Shown here: one piece after another, positions 8,438 to 15,593 of the stretch | Position numbering within the stretch: position 1 is the stretch's first letter | Layout: each line of letters starts with the position of its first letter | Assembly: GCA_013336365.1 (NCBI GenBank) | Contig: JAAXTT010000005.1 | Location: forward strand, 1 to 27,589 | Direction: 5' to 3' | DNA: 27,589 nucleotides | Source of the DNA: Peptococcaceae bacterium | Lineage (GTDB): Bacteria > Bacillota > Desulfotomaculia > Desulfotomaculales > Desulfocucumaceae | The notes under the pieces: generated by a model | Told to the model about the DNA's origin: nothing | Database searches by the model: none | What the model saw: the letters and a program-made list of their open reading frames with translations, nothing else | Made by a program: the position numbers and the translations under genes

Positions 8438-8671
8438 CTACTTAAAAAACTGCAACCCCAACAGCACAGATGTTACCCCAAGCAAGATACCAACAAAAAC
8501 TGTTACCTTGCCCAGCAACTCGTCCAATCCTTTTTTCTTGCCAAAGAAGGTTTCAGCTCCACCTGTTATGGACCCCGAGAGGCCAGCACTTTTACCGGAC
8601 TGCAACAATACTGAAAAAATCACGGCCAGACATGCAACAACATGCAGGACGATTACCAGGCCTTTGAGCAC
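8438..8671 (-). CDS. secG: preprotein translocase subunit SecG
   Basis: A 77-residue SecG, the small accessory subunit of the SecYEG protein-export channel in the cytoplasmic membrane. It shows two membrane helices (about residues 3-22 and 54-74) around the conserved LLQSGKSAGLSGSITGGAE segment and the FFGKKKGLDELLGK loop. The start is GTG at 8671, with GGGGGTG upstream; an overlapping ATG one base earlier is in the wrong frame. secG following eno is a common arrangement in Gram-positive bacteria. Here a separate promoter-like element with a palindrome lies between the two. Confidence 0.95.
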   Translation of the reverse strand: MLKGLVIVLHVVACLAVIFSVLLQSGKSAGLSGSITGGAETFFGKKKGLDELLGKVTVFVGILLGVTSVLLGLQFFK

Positions 8672-8702
8672 ATAATCACCCCCTTAAATTTAATACAAAA
8701 GA

Positions 8703-8731
8703 ATTATAGCACGCGTTGTTAAATTTAACAA
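8703..8731 (-). promoter_or_regulatory. promoter of secG-hppA
   Basis: On the minus strand TTGTTA (8731-8726) and TATAAT (8708-8703) are separated by exactly 17 bases, and TGC directly precedes the -10 box, giving an extended -10. Transcription should start near 8696, 25 bases before the secG GTG. The -35 box lies inside the palindrome at 8713-8734. Confidence 0.7.
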
Positions 8732-8734
8732 CGC
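8713..8734. promoter_or_regulatory. perfect 22-bp palindrome, probable operator
   Basis: GCGTTGTTAAA is followed immediately by its exact reverse complement. It covers the -35 box and much of the spacer of the secG promoter, the place for a dimeric repressor. As RNA in the eno transcript it would form an 8-bp stem, but no proper T-tract follows, so a terminator role is less likely. The inner 16 bases have the half-sites TTGTTAA/TTAACAA of clostridial Rex operators, but with 2 central bases instead of 4. Confidence 0.55.
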
Positions 8735-8755
8735 AGAAGAATATTTATAGGTTTC

Positions 8756-10036
8756 CTATTTTAAGCAATATAGAGATTCCTTGCCTCTGTATATACCTGC
8801 CTTGCCCAGTTCCTCTTCAATCCTGATCAGCTGATTATACTTGGCAACCCGGTCTGTTCTCGAGGGAGCACCGGTTTTTATTTGTCCTGCATTGGCTGCT
8901 ACCACCAGATCAGCAATGGTTACATCCTCGGTTTCTCCGGAACGGTGGCTAATCACTGCAGTATAGCCGGCACGCTGGGCCATCTCTATAGCATCCATGG
9001 TTTCAGTAAGAGTCCCAATTTGATTGACCTTGATAAGAATAGAGTTGGCAGCTCCGGCCTTGATGCCCTGAGCCAATCTTTGGGTATTTGTGACAAAAAG
9101 ATCATCTCCGACAATCTGTAGGCGATGTCCAAGCTTGGAGGTAAACTCTTTCCAGCCCTCCCAGTCATCCTCGGAAAGACCATCCTCGATAGATATTACC
9201 GGGTACTTGTCAACAAGTCCTTCATAGTATTGAATCATTTGAGAGGAGCTGAAGCTTTTACCCTCAAAAATATAACTGCCTTCCTTGTAAAACTCGTTAG
9301 CTGCACAATCTAAAGCCAGGCAAACATCTTCCCCGGGTCTGTATCCTGCCGCTACAATAGCTTCCATAATAGCCTGTAGAGCCTCTTCATTAGAGCCCAG
9401 GTTAGGCGCAAAGCCACCCTCGTCTCCCACAGAGGTATTCAAACCCTTTGATTTAAGAACCTTCCTCAGGCTATGGAAAATCTCAGTGCCCATTCTTAGA
9501 GCTGCGGCAAAGCTTCCCGCTCCCACAGGCATTATCATAAACTCCTGGATATCCATATTGTTGTCGGCATGAGCGCCTCCATTAAGTATGTTCATCATAG
9601 GGGTGGGCAAAAGCTTGGCATTGATGCCTCCAAGATATTGATAAAGCGGTAGCTCTAAAAAGGTGGCAGCCGCCTTTGCACAGGCCAGAGAAACCCCTAG
9701 AATAGCATTGGCTCCCAGTTTTTCCTTATTATCGGTGCCGTCCAATTCAATCAGTGCCTTGTCAAGCAGCACCTGTTCAATAGCATCATAGCCCAAAAGC
9801 TTGGGGGCAATAATATTATTCACATTGTCAATGGCCTCTAAAACTCCCTTGCCAAAATAACGTGCTTCATCGCCGTCACGCAGCTCGACTGCCTCATAAG
9901 CTCCTGTTGATGCACCTGATGGAACCGCAGCTCTTCCCAAGGTTCCGTTTTCAAGAACCACATCTACCTCAATTGTTGGATTACCTCTTGAGTCCAGTAT
10001 TTCTCTTGCGTAGATATCCAAAATATTGGATGACAT
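8756..10036 (-). CDS. eno: enolase
   Basis: A 426-residue phosphopyruvate hydratase interconverting 2-phosphoglycerate and phosphoenolpyruvate in the cytoplasm. All active-site features are present: the loop SGASTGAYEA (40-49), NGGAHADNN (152-160), the catalytic acid in GDEGG (E206), the magnesium ligands D243, E284 and D311, catalytic K336 (LIKVNQIG) and the signature ISHRSGETED ending at residue 371. The start is ATG, with GGGAGG upstream. It is the last gene of the gap-pgk-tpiA-gpmI-eno unit, 37 bases after gpmI. No strong terminator separates it from secG. Confidence 0.98.
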   Translation of the reverse strand: MSSNILDIYAREILDSRGNPTIEVDVVLENGTLGRAAVPSGASTGAYEAVELRDGDEARYFGKGVLEAIDNVNNIIAPKLLGYDAIEQVLLDKALIELDGTDNKEKLGANAILGVSLACAKAAATFLELPLYQYLGGINAKLLPTPMMNILNGGAHADNNMDIQEFMIMPVGAGSFAAALRMGTEIFHSLRKVLKSKGLNTSVGDEGGFAPNLGSNEEALQAIMEAIVAAGYRPGEDVCLALDCAANEFYKEGSYIFEGKSFSSSQMIQYYEGLVDKYPVISIEDGLSEDDWEGWKEFTSKLGHRLQIVGDDLFVTNTQRLAQGIKAGAANSILIKVNQIGTLTETMDAIEMAQRAGYTAVISHRSGETEDVTIADLVVAANAGQIKTGAPSRTDRVAKYNQLIRIEEELGKAGIYRGKESLYCLK

Positions 10037-10073
10037 AAAATAACCTCCCTTTAATCTATAATTTAAGCCTGAC

Positions 10074-11612
10074 TTATATAATCAAGGATTTTCCCGTCAT
10101 TTCCCTCGGTTGTTCCAAATCCAGCAAATCCAGAATTGTAGGGGCTACATCCTGAAGACTTCCCTTAGCAAGCCCTACCGATGACAACTCCCGGCCAATC
10201 AAAATTAAGGGCACAGGAAAGGTTGTATGGGCTGTTAAGGGATTGCCCTGAGTATCTTTCATGGCTTCAGCATTTCCATGATCTGCAGTAATAATTACTG
10301 CCCCATCCTCTGCCAGTATGCTGTTGACAACCTGTCCCAGGCAGTAATCCACAGTCTCAATTGCCTTGACAGCAGAGTTGATATTGCCGGTATGTCCAAC
10401 CATATCAGGATTTGCATAGTTTACCACGATTACCTTGTGGGCCTTTAAGCTAATTTGCCTTACCAGCTCCTCAGTCATAACCAAGGCACTCATTTCCGGT
10501 TTCAAATCATAGGTAGCCACCTTTGGAGATGGGATAAGAACCCTTTCCTCCCCTTCCTCAGGAGCCTCCACACCACCATTGAAAAAAAAGGTTACATGGG
10601 CATATTTTTCTGTCTCAGCCATTCTCAACTGCCTGATTCCGGCCCTGCTGAGAACCTGTCCCAGAGTATTCTCCAGCTGCTGGGGCTCAAAGGCAACGGG
10701 AATCCGGATAGTCTTATCATATTGAGTCATGGAGACAAAATGCAGCTTTTCCGGAAGCATCCTGGAAAATCCCGTGAATTCCCGGTCTGTAAATGCCCTT
10801 GTTATCTGTCTGCCCCGATCCGGTCTGAAGTTGAAAAATATTACTGAATCTCCCGGACCGATAATTCCCAAAGGTCTGCCCCCCAGGTCTGTAATAACTG
10901 AGGGCTTGACAAACTCATCGGATTCCTCCCGGGAATAAGACGCTGATACTGCCTCCTCAGCACTGGAAAATTTCGGTCCCTGACCTGCTGTAAGGGCAAG
11001 ATAGGCTAACTCAACTCTTTCCCAGCGTTTATCCCTATCCATTCCATAGTAACGACCGCCTACAGAGGCAATTTTGCCTGTTCCCAGCTCCTTCAGCTTT
11101 GTCTCCAGCTGTTTAATATATCTGACCGCACTTCTTGGAGGAACATCTCTACCATCCAAAAAACAGTGAACAAATAGCTTATCAATATTATTTTCCGCAG
11201 CCAGGTCAAGCAAGGCAAAAAGATGGTCAATATGGCTGTGGACCCCTCCATCAGAAAGCAAACCCATCAAATGAAGACTGGTGTTATTTTTCTTTGCATT
11301 TTCAATAGCGGACAGTAATTGCCGGTTGGTAAAAAAATCTCCCTCCCGGACTGCCTTGGAAATTCTGGTCAATTCCTGATAAACAACTCTGCCGGAACCC
11401 ATATTTAAATGTCCGACCTCGGAATTTCCCATCTGCCCACCGGGAAGACCAACATCCTCCCCGGAACAGCTCAGCTCGGTGTGGGGATATTTGGCAACAA
11501 AGCCATCCATATTGGGCGTGTTTGCTAAAGAAATAGCATTGCCCTCTCCCGGTTGGGCTATGCCCCAGCCGTCCAAAATAATCAATGTTAAAGGACCCTT
11601 TATCTTAGACAA
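10074..11612 (-). CDS. gpmI: 2,3-bisphosphoglycerate-independent phosphoglycerate mutase
   Basis: Cofactor-independent, manganese-dependent mutase interconverting 3- and 2-phosphoglycerate; 512 residues from the chosen start, the usual length. It is an alkaline-phosphatase-fold enzyme: LIILDGWG (metal ligand D14), GGQMGNSEVGH with nucleophile S64, LDGRDVPPRSA in the transferase domain, and ITADHGNAE near the C-terminus. The frame extends upstream to 11633, but the family N-terminus and GGAGG at 11624-11620, seven bases before TTG at 11612, favour the shorter form (MSKIKGPLTL). It lies 44 bases after tpiA in the glycolytic operon. Confidence 0.97.
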   Translation of the reverse strand: MSKIKGPLTLIILDGWGIAQPGEGNAISLANTPNMDGFVAKYPHTELSCSGEDVGLPGGQMGNSEVGHLNMGSGRVVYQELTRISKAVREGDFFTNRQLLSAIENAKKNNTSLHLMGLLSDGGVHSHIDHLFALLDLAAENNIDKLFVHCFLDGRDVPPRSAVRYIKQLETKLKELGTGKIASVGGRYYGMDRDKRWERVELAYLALTAGQGPKFSSAEEAVSASYSREESDEFVKPSVITDLGGRPLGIIGPGDSVIFFNFRPDRGRQITRAFTDREFTGFSRMLPEKLHFVSMTQYDKTIRIPVAFEPQQLENTLGQVLSRAGIRQLRMAETEKYAHVTFFFNGGVEAPEEGEERVLIPSPKVATYDLKPEMSALVMTEELVRQISLKAHKVIVVNYANPDMVGHTGNINSAVKAIETVDYCLGQVVNSILAEDGAVIITADHGNAEAMKDTQGNPLTAHTTFPVPLILIGRELSSVGLAKGSLQDVAPTILDLLDLEQPREMTGKSLII

Positions 11613-11656
11613 AAATATTCCTCCACTATCCAAATCACAATTCCTGCCACCGGAGC

Positions 11657-12418
11657 CTATTTATTTACCCCGGCAGCAATAATTATTTCCGCAAAGCTCT
11701 TGGCATCCAGGCTGGCGCCTCCCACCAATGCACCGTCAATATCCGGCTGGGCCAAAAGCTGTCTGACATTATCCGGCTTTACACTGCCGCCATATATTAT
11801 TGATACCTTTTCTGCCGCTTCCGAACCAAATTTTTCAACAAGCAATTTTCTGATTAAGCCATTTACCTGTTGAGCGTCAATGTCTGAGGCAGTTTTCCCT
11901 GTGCCGATAGCCCATACAGGCTCATAGGCCAAAACCACACCAGTTATCTGACCGGCAGTCAAACCCTGAAGAGAGTCTCTGAACTGACCGGAGATAACCT
12001 CTGAGGTGAGACCTGCTTCCCTTTGCTCCAAGGTTTCACCAACACAAACAATAGGAATCAGGCTGTTCTCCAAAGCTGACAAAGCTTTTTTGCTGACTGC
12101 CCTATCGGTTTCAGCAAAGTACTGCCTTCTTTCAGAATGTCCCAGAATTACATATTTACATCCTGCCTCCCTAAGCATAGCAGGAGAAAGCTCTCCGGTA
12201 TATGGTCCTTCAACTGAATAATGCATATTTTGTCCGCCCAGCTCTATAGAAGTACCTCTGAAAGCCTCCCAAAGAGAAAAAATTGCAGTAGCGGGGGGAC
12301 AAATAACTACTTTACAGCTGTCAGGCAAGGCAAAGGAAATTAGTTCCCTTGCGAATTCAATTGCTTCACCTACAGTTTTGTACATTTTCCAATTACCCGC
12401 GATTAAAGGAATGCGCAT
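11657..12418 (-). CDS. tpiA: triosephosphate isomerase
   Basis: A 253-residue TIM-barrel enzyme interconverting dihydroxyacetone phosphate and glyceraldehyde 3-phosphate. Catalytic residues are all visible: K11 in AGNWKMYK, H94 in ILGHSERRQYF and E166 in LAYEPVWAIGTGK, plus the phosphate-binding GGSVKPDN. An upstream in-frame ATG at 12436 adds six residues (MEVFIR), but it overlaps the GGAGG at 12434-12430. The ATG at 12418, 11 bases below that site, gives the family's standard N-terminus. Third gene of the glycolytic operon, 83 bases after pgk. Confidence 0.97.
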   Translation of the reverse strand: MRIPLIAGNWKMYKTVGEAIEFARELISFALPDSCKVVICPPATAIFSLWEAFRGTSIELGGQNMHYSVEGPYTGELSPAMLREAGCKYVILGHSERRQYFAETDRAVSKKALSALENSLIPIVCVGETLEQREAGLTSEVISGQFRDSLQGLTAGQITGVVLAYEPVWAIGTGKTASDIDAQQVNGLIRKLLVEKFGSEAAEKVSIIYGGSVKPDNVRQLLAQPDIDGALVGGASLDAKSFAEIIIAAGVNK

Positions 12419-12501
12419 TCTAATGAAAACCTCCATATATACACTAGATAAATCAGATAACCAAATATATTGACCTGCCGGTATTTTAAACAGATCCTAT
12501 T

Positions 12502-13686
12502 CTATTTATCCTGCAGAGCTGCTATCCCGGGAAGCTCCCTGCCCTCCAAAAACTCAAGAGATGCCCCACCACCGGTGGATATATGGCTAATCTTACCGGC
12601 GAAACCGGCCTTTTCTATTGCAGAAACAGAATCTCCCCCGCCAACTATGGTCATACCTCCACTTTCAGCTACTGCCTTGGCAATACTGTATGTTCCCACA
12701 GCAAAGGGTGCCATTTCAAACACTCCCATAGGACCGTTCCAAATTACCGTTTTTGCCTTCTTTATAGCTTCAGCAAAAATCTCGGCTGACTGAGTGCCAA
12801 TATCCAAGGCCATCCAGTCATTTGGCACATTTTCGACTGAAACCTGCTTATAATCAGCTTCAGGATCAGCAGCCTGAGACACAACCAAATCAACCGGAAG
12901 AATAAACTCAACTCCTGCTGTTTCAGCTTTCCTAATCAGGGTCTTTGCCAGGTCCAACTGAGAATCCTGCAACAAGGATTTACCCATTTCATAGCCCCGG
13001 GCCTTGAGAAAGGTGTTGGCCATGCCTCCACCAATAATTAAGGTGTCTACCTTATCCAACAGGTTTTCAATAACCCCTATTTTATCCGATACCTTAGCGC
13101 CTCCAATAATTGCTACAAAGGGATGTTCCGGGCTAATCAGTGCGTTTCCGAGCATTTCAATCTCTTTTTCCATTAAAAATCCGGCTACCCCAGGCAGTAT
13201 ATGAGCCACTCCCTCCGTTGAGGCGTGAGCTCGATGAGCTGTCCCGAAAGCGTCATTGACATAAACATCTGCCAATTCTGCTAAGGAACGGGCAAAGGTT
13301 TCGTCATTTTTTTCCTCTTCAATATTGTAGCGAACATTCTCCAGCAGCATTACCTGTCCTTCCTTTAGGTCAGCTGCTGATTGCAGAGGAATTTTGCCTA
13401 CCACATCACTAACCATCTTTACCGGCTGGCCAAGAAGCTTCTGAAGCCTGACTGCCACCGGCTCAAGACTGAATTTTTTATCGATATTGCCCTTTGGCCG
13501 ACCAAGATGGGAAACCAGGATAACCCTGGCACGGTTTTCTAATAAATAGAAAATTGTAGGCAGGGCTGCCCTAATTCTGGTGTCATCAGTAATGTTTCCC
13601 AAAGCATCCAGAGGAACATTAAAATCCACCCTAACCAGTACTCTTTTCCCCTTTACCTCTATATCCCTAATAGTTTTCTTATTTAT
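12502..13686 (-). CDS. pgk: phosphoglycerate kinase, apparently starting at ATA
   Basis: Transfers phosphate between 1,3-bisphosphoglycerate and ADP. Features: VRVDFNVP (18-25), SHLGRPKG, and the C-terminal GGGDSVSAIEKAGF and HISTGGGASLEFLEG. No ATG, GTG or TTG exists between the in-frame stop TGA at 13704-13702 and a GTG at codon 20 (13629). Starting at GTG would delete the first core strand. ATA at 13686-13684 gives MNKKTIRDIEVKGKRVLVRV, the normal family N-terminus, and 394 residues, the normal length. It has AGGGAGGG at 13700-13693 six bases upstream. I therefore call ATA the initiator; ATT at codon 6 is a poorer alternative, and a sequence error (ATG read as ATA) is possible. Second gene of the operon, behind a hairpin that separates it from gap. 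Confidence 0.93.
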   Translation of the reverse strand: MNKKTIRDIEVKGKRVLVRVDFNVPLDALGNITDDTRIRAALPTIFYLLENRARVILVSHLGRPKGNIDKKFSLEPVAVRLQKLLGQPVKMVSDVVGKIPLQSAADLKEGQVMLLENVRYNIEEEKNDETFARSLAELADVYVNDAFGTAHRAHASTEGVAHILPGVAGFLMEKEIEMLGNALISPEHPFVAIIGGAKVSDKIGVIENLLDKVDTLIIGGGMANTFLKARGYEMGKSLLQDSQLDLAKTLIRKAETAGVEFILPVDLVVSQAADPEADYKQVSVENVPNDWMALDIGTQSAEIFAEAIKKAKTVIWNGPMGVFEMAPFAVGTYSIAKAVAESGGMTIVGGGDSVSAIEKAGFAGKISHISTGGGASLEFLEGRELPGIAALQDK

Positions 13687-13717
13687 AGCAAACCCTCCCT
13701 GTCATATTGAGCCAGTT

Positions 13718-13758
13718 AAAAATCCAGACCTGCCTGTGTCACCAGCAGTCTGGATTTT
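13718..13758 (-). terminator. hairpin between gap and pgk, probable partial terminator/attenuator
   Basis: On the minus strand AAAATCCAGAC pairs with GTCTGGATTTT through 11 base pairs (13758-13748 with 13729-13719), and the T-run continues one base into TTTTT before AAC. It starts 23 bases after the gap stop and ends 18 bases before the pgk ribosome-binding site. With the A-run on the other side it is symmetric, so it could act in both directions. As no pgk promoter is apparent below it, termination should be partial. An mRNA-stabilising or processing hairpin is an alternative. Confidence 0.6.
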
Positions 13759-13781
13759 ATTAACAGGTCCTATGTTTTTTA

Positions 13782-14816
13782 CTATAAACCTCTGGAAACA
13801 ATGTATTCTAAAAGATCGACAACCCTGCAGGAATAACCCCACTCATTATCATACCAAGCAAGTAGCTTAACCATGTCATCTCCGATTACCATGGTTGAAA
13901 GGGCATCAACAATCGAAGAATGACTGTCTCCATTAAAATCCATGGAAACCAAGGGCAATTCGCAATAATCCAAAATTCCCTTTAACTCATTTTCCGAAGC
14001 TTTTTTAAGAACTGCATTAACCTCTTCCTTGGTCACTTTTTTGTTAGTCTGAACAACAAGATCCACAACACTGACATTTACAATAGGAACTCTCATGGAA
14101 AAACCATTGAGCTTGCCCTTAAGCTCCGGCAACACCAAGGCTACTGCCTTTGCCGCACCGGTTGTGGTAGGAATAATACTATTCATGCCCGATCTGGCTC
14201 TGCGCATATCCCGGTGAGGCATGTCCAAAATCTGCTGGTCATTGGTAACTGCGTGAATTGTAGTCATCAGACCCTTAATAATTCCAAAATTATCCTGGAT
14301 AACCTTGGCCACCGGGGCAAGACAATTGGTGGTACAGGAAGCATTTGAAATAACATGATGGATTGCCGGATTATAATCTGTATGGTTGACTCCCATCACG
14401 GCAGTAAAGGCATCACCCTTGGCAGGGGCTGAAATTATCACCTTTTTGGCACCTGCCTGCAAATGCTTGGCTGCATCCTCAGGCTTATTAAAAACGCCGG
14501 TGGATTCAACAACTATATCCACTCCCAGCTCTGCCCAAGGCAGGGTAGCCGGGTCAGAAATTGCCAGCACCTTTACCCTCTTCTTACCATCAACCTCTAT
14601 GTATTCCCCAGACGCCCTGACATCCTTCTTAAGATTGCCATGAATACTGTCATACTTAAACATATGAGCCAGGGTCGGAACAAACTCATCATTTGCCGGC
14701 AATCTCCTTGATTTATGATTTACTGCTACAACCTCAATGTCCGGACGTTCCATTGCAATACGCATAATGTTTCGTCCTATTCTTCCAAAACCATTGATTC
14801 CAATACGAACTGTCAA
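13782..14816 (-). CDS. gap: glyceraldehyde-3-phosphate dehydrogenase, type I, with altered cofactor loop
   Basis: A 344-residue phosphorylating dehydrogenase producing 1,3-bisphosphoglycerate. Features: Rossmann motif INGFGRIGRN (7-16), catalytic SNASCTTNC with C161, H188 in TTIHAVTNDQQ, and WYDNEWGYS near the C-terminus. NAD-type enzymes read roughly VNDLTD at the end of the second strand. This protein has N33-H34-K35-S36-R37-R38 and about eight extra residues before TLAHMFKYDS. Loss of that aspartate plus basic residues suggests NADP(H) use or dual specificity, although P200 (LDMPHRD), kept in NAD-type enzymes, is retained. The start is TTG at 14816; GGGTG lies upstream. First gene of the operon; no cggR-like regulator precedes it. 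Confidence 0.95.
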   Translation of the reverse strand: MTVRIGINGFGRIGRNIMRIAMERPDIEVVAVNHKSRRLPANDEFVPTLAHMFKYDSIHGNLKKDVRASGEYIEVDGKKRVKVLAISDPATLPWAELGVDIVVESTGVFNKPEDAAKHLQAGAKKVIISAPAKGDAFTAVMGVNHTDYNPAIHHVISNASCTTNCLAPVAKVIQDNFGIIKGLMTTIHAVTNDQQILDMPHRDMRRARSGMNSIIPTTTGAAKAVALVLPELKGKLNGFSMRVPIVNVSVVDLVVQTNKKVTKEEVNAVLKKASENELKGILDYCELPLVSMDFNGDSHSSIVDALSTMVIGDDMVKLLAWYDNEWGYSCRVVDLLEYIVSRGL

Positions 14817-14882
14817 CTTATAGCACCCGCCTTCGAATTAGTATGTTACAGTGAGGGTATTTTAAACATATGTGTTACCCTA

Positions 14883-14900
14883 TTCTGCGTAAATTTAACA
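14883..14900 (-). promoter_or_regulatory. relative of the secG palindrome in the gap leader
   Basis: The minus strand reads TGTTAAATTTACGCAGAA. The plus strand at 8717-8738, spanning the secG palindrome and its flank, carries the same 18 bases interrupted only by an extra ACAA after TTTA. The element lies just downstream of the predicted gap start point. It may be a degenerate site for the same regulator; the core is AT-rich, so chance is possible. Confidence 0.35.
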
Positions 14901-14911
14901 TTTTCCTGCCC

Positions 14912-14940
14912 ATTGTACCCAAAATACTAAACATTTTCAA
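14912..14940 (-). promoter_or_regulatory. promoter of the gap-pgk-tpiA-gpmI-eno operon
   Basis: On the minus strand TTGAAA (14940-14935) and TACAAT (14917-14912) are separated by exactly 17 bases. The -35 box begins seven bases after the stop codon of the upstream membrane-protein gene, and no terminator intervenes, so read-through from that gene is also possible. The leader to the gap start would be about 90 bases. Confidence 0.65.
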
Positions 14941-14946
14941 TAAAAA

Positions 14947-15573
14947 TTATCTAAAATATCGATAATTATGTTTTCCGGAGGTTAAATATGCCATACCAAA
15001 AACAAAGGTAACAAGAAGGGAAAGTGCAACTGCAAGGAAGGCCCCGGTTTTTTCCTGTCCCGGATAATATAAATTAGGAAAAATCCTCAGGTAATAATCT
15101 ATAAAATCATTGGCCAGCATCCAGGATACTAAGGAGATTACTACAATGCCGGAGGGCATTTTCTCCTTTAGCAGAGCTCTTAAAAATATCCAGCCCTGAA
15201 TTGCCATGCCCAGATGGGAGGCGAAAAGCATAAGCTCCAGACCCTTAAAAGTTCCAATTTTAAGCCAAAAATCACTAAGAATAAATACTGCCCATAATCC
15301 ATACTTTATATTTGCTGTGACAGCCAACAGCTCAAGCAAGGTATTGCGAACTCCCAGGAACCGAAGTCCGAGAACCAGCATTAATAAAGTTGTTGACAAA
15401 GGACTGTCGGGAACAAAGAGCCATAGGCTTATAGAAATTCTGGAAAGCTGCCCATAATACCAATAATAGCCATAAATAGAACCAACAAAATTTACCAGGA
15501 AAAAAAATATAAGATACTTTGTCTGCCAAGGATTATTTATGAAATCAATAAAGGAATCAACAATTTTTTTCAT
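14947..15573 (-). CDS. YpjA-like (DUF1405) integral membrane protein
   Basis: About 208 residues with five to six hydrophobic helices and conserved polar spots (GSIYGYYWYYGQL, FVPDSPLST, MLANDFIDYYLRIFPNLYYP), resembling the DUF1405 family represented by Bacillus subtilis YpjA. Its function is unknown. The ATG at 15573, after GGGG, is preferred; an in-frame TTG at 15585 would add four residues. It is 20 bases downstream of the acyltransferase gene, probably in the same transcript, and directly upstream of the gap promoter. Confidence 0.8.
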   Translation of the reverse strand: MKKIVDSFIDFINNPWQTKYLIFFFLVNFVGSIYGYYWYYGQLSRISISLWLFVPDSPLSTTLLMLVLGLRFLGVRNTLLELLAVTANIKYGLWAVFILSDFWLKIGTFKGLELMLFASHLGMAIQGWIFLRALLKEKMPSGIVVISLVSWMLANDFIDYYLRIFPNLYYPGQEKTGAFLAVALSLLVTFVFGMAYLTSGKHNYRYFR

Positions 15574-15593
15574 TTTTTGCCCCAAGAATTAAT

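Noticed and set aside
8716..8731. A standard Rex (NADH-sensing repressor) operator upstream of secG
   Set aside because: The half-sites TTGTTAA/TTAACAA fit, but they are 2 bp apart instead of the 4 bp of the clostridial consensus, so I report an unassigned palindrome.
13580..13629. pgk starting at GTG (13629), as the longest canonical-start frame
   Set aside because: It would lack the first 19 residues, including the first beta strand conserved in every PGK, and has no ribosome-binding site; ATA at 13686 fits far better.
14855..14880. Short ORF (MFKIPSL) in the gap leader as a regulatory peptide
   Set aside because: Seven codons with only a weak AGGG upstream; no codon bias or structure supports an attenuation mechanism.
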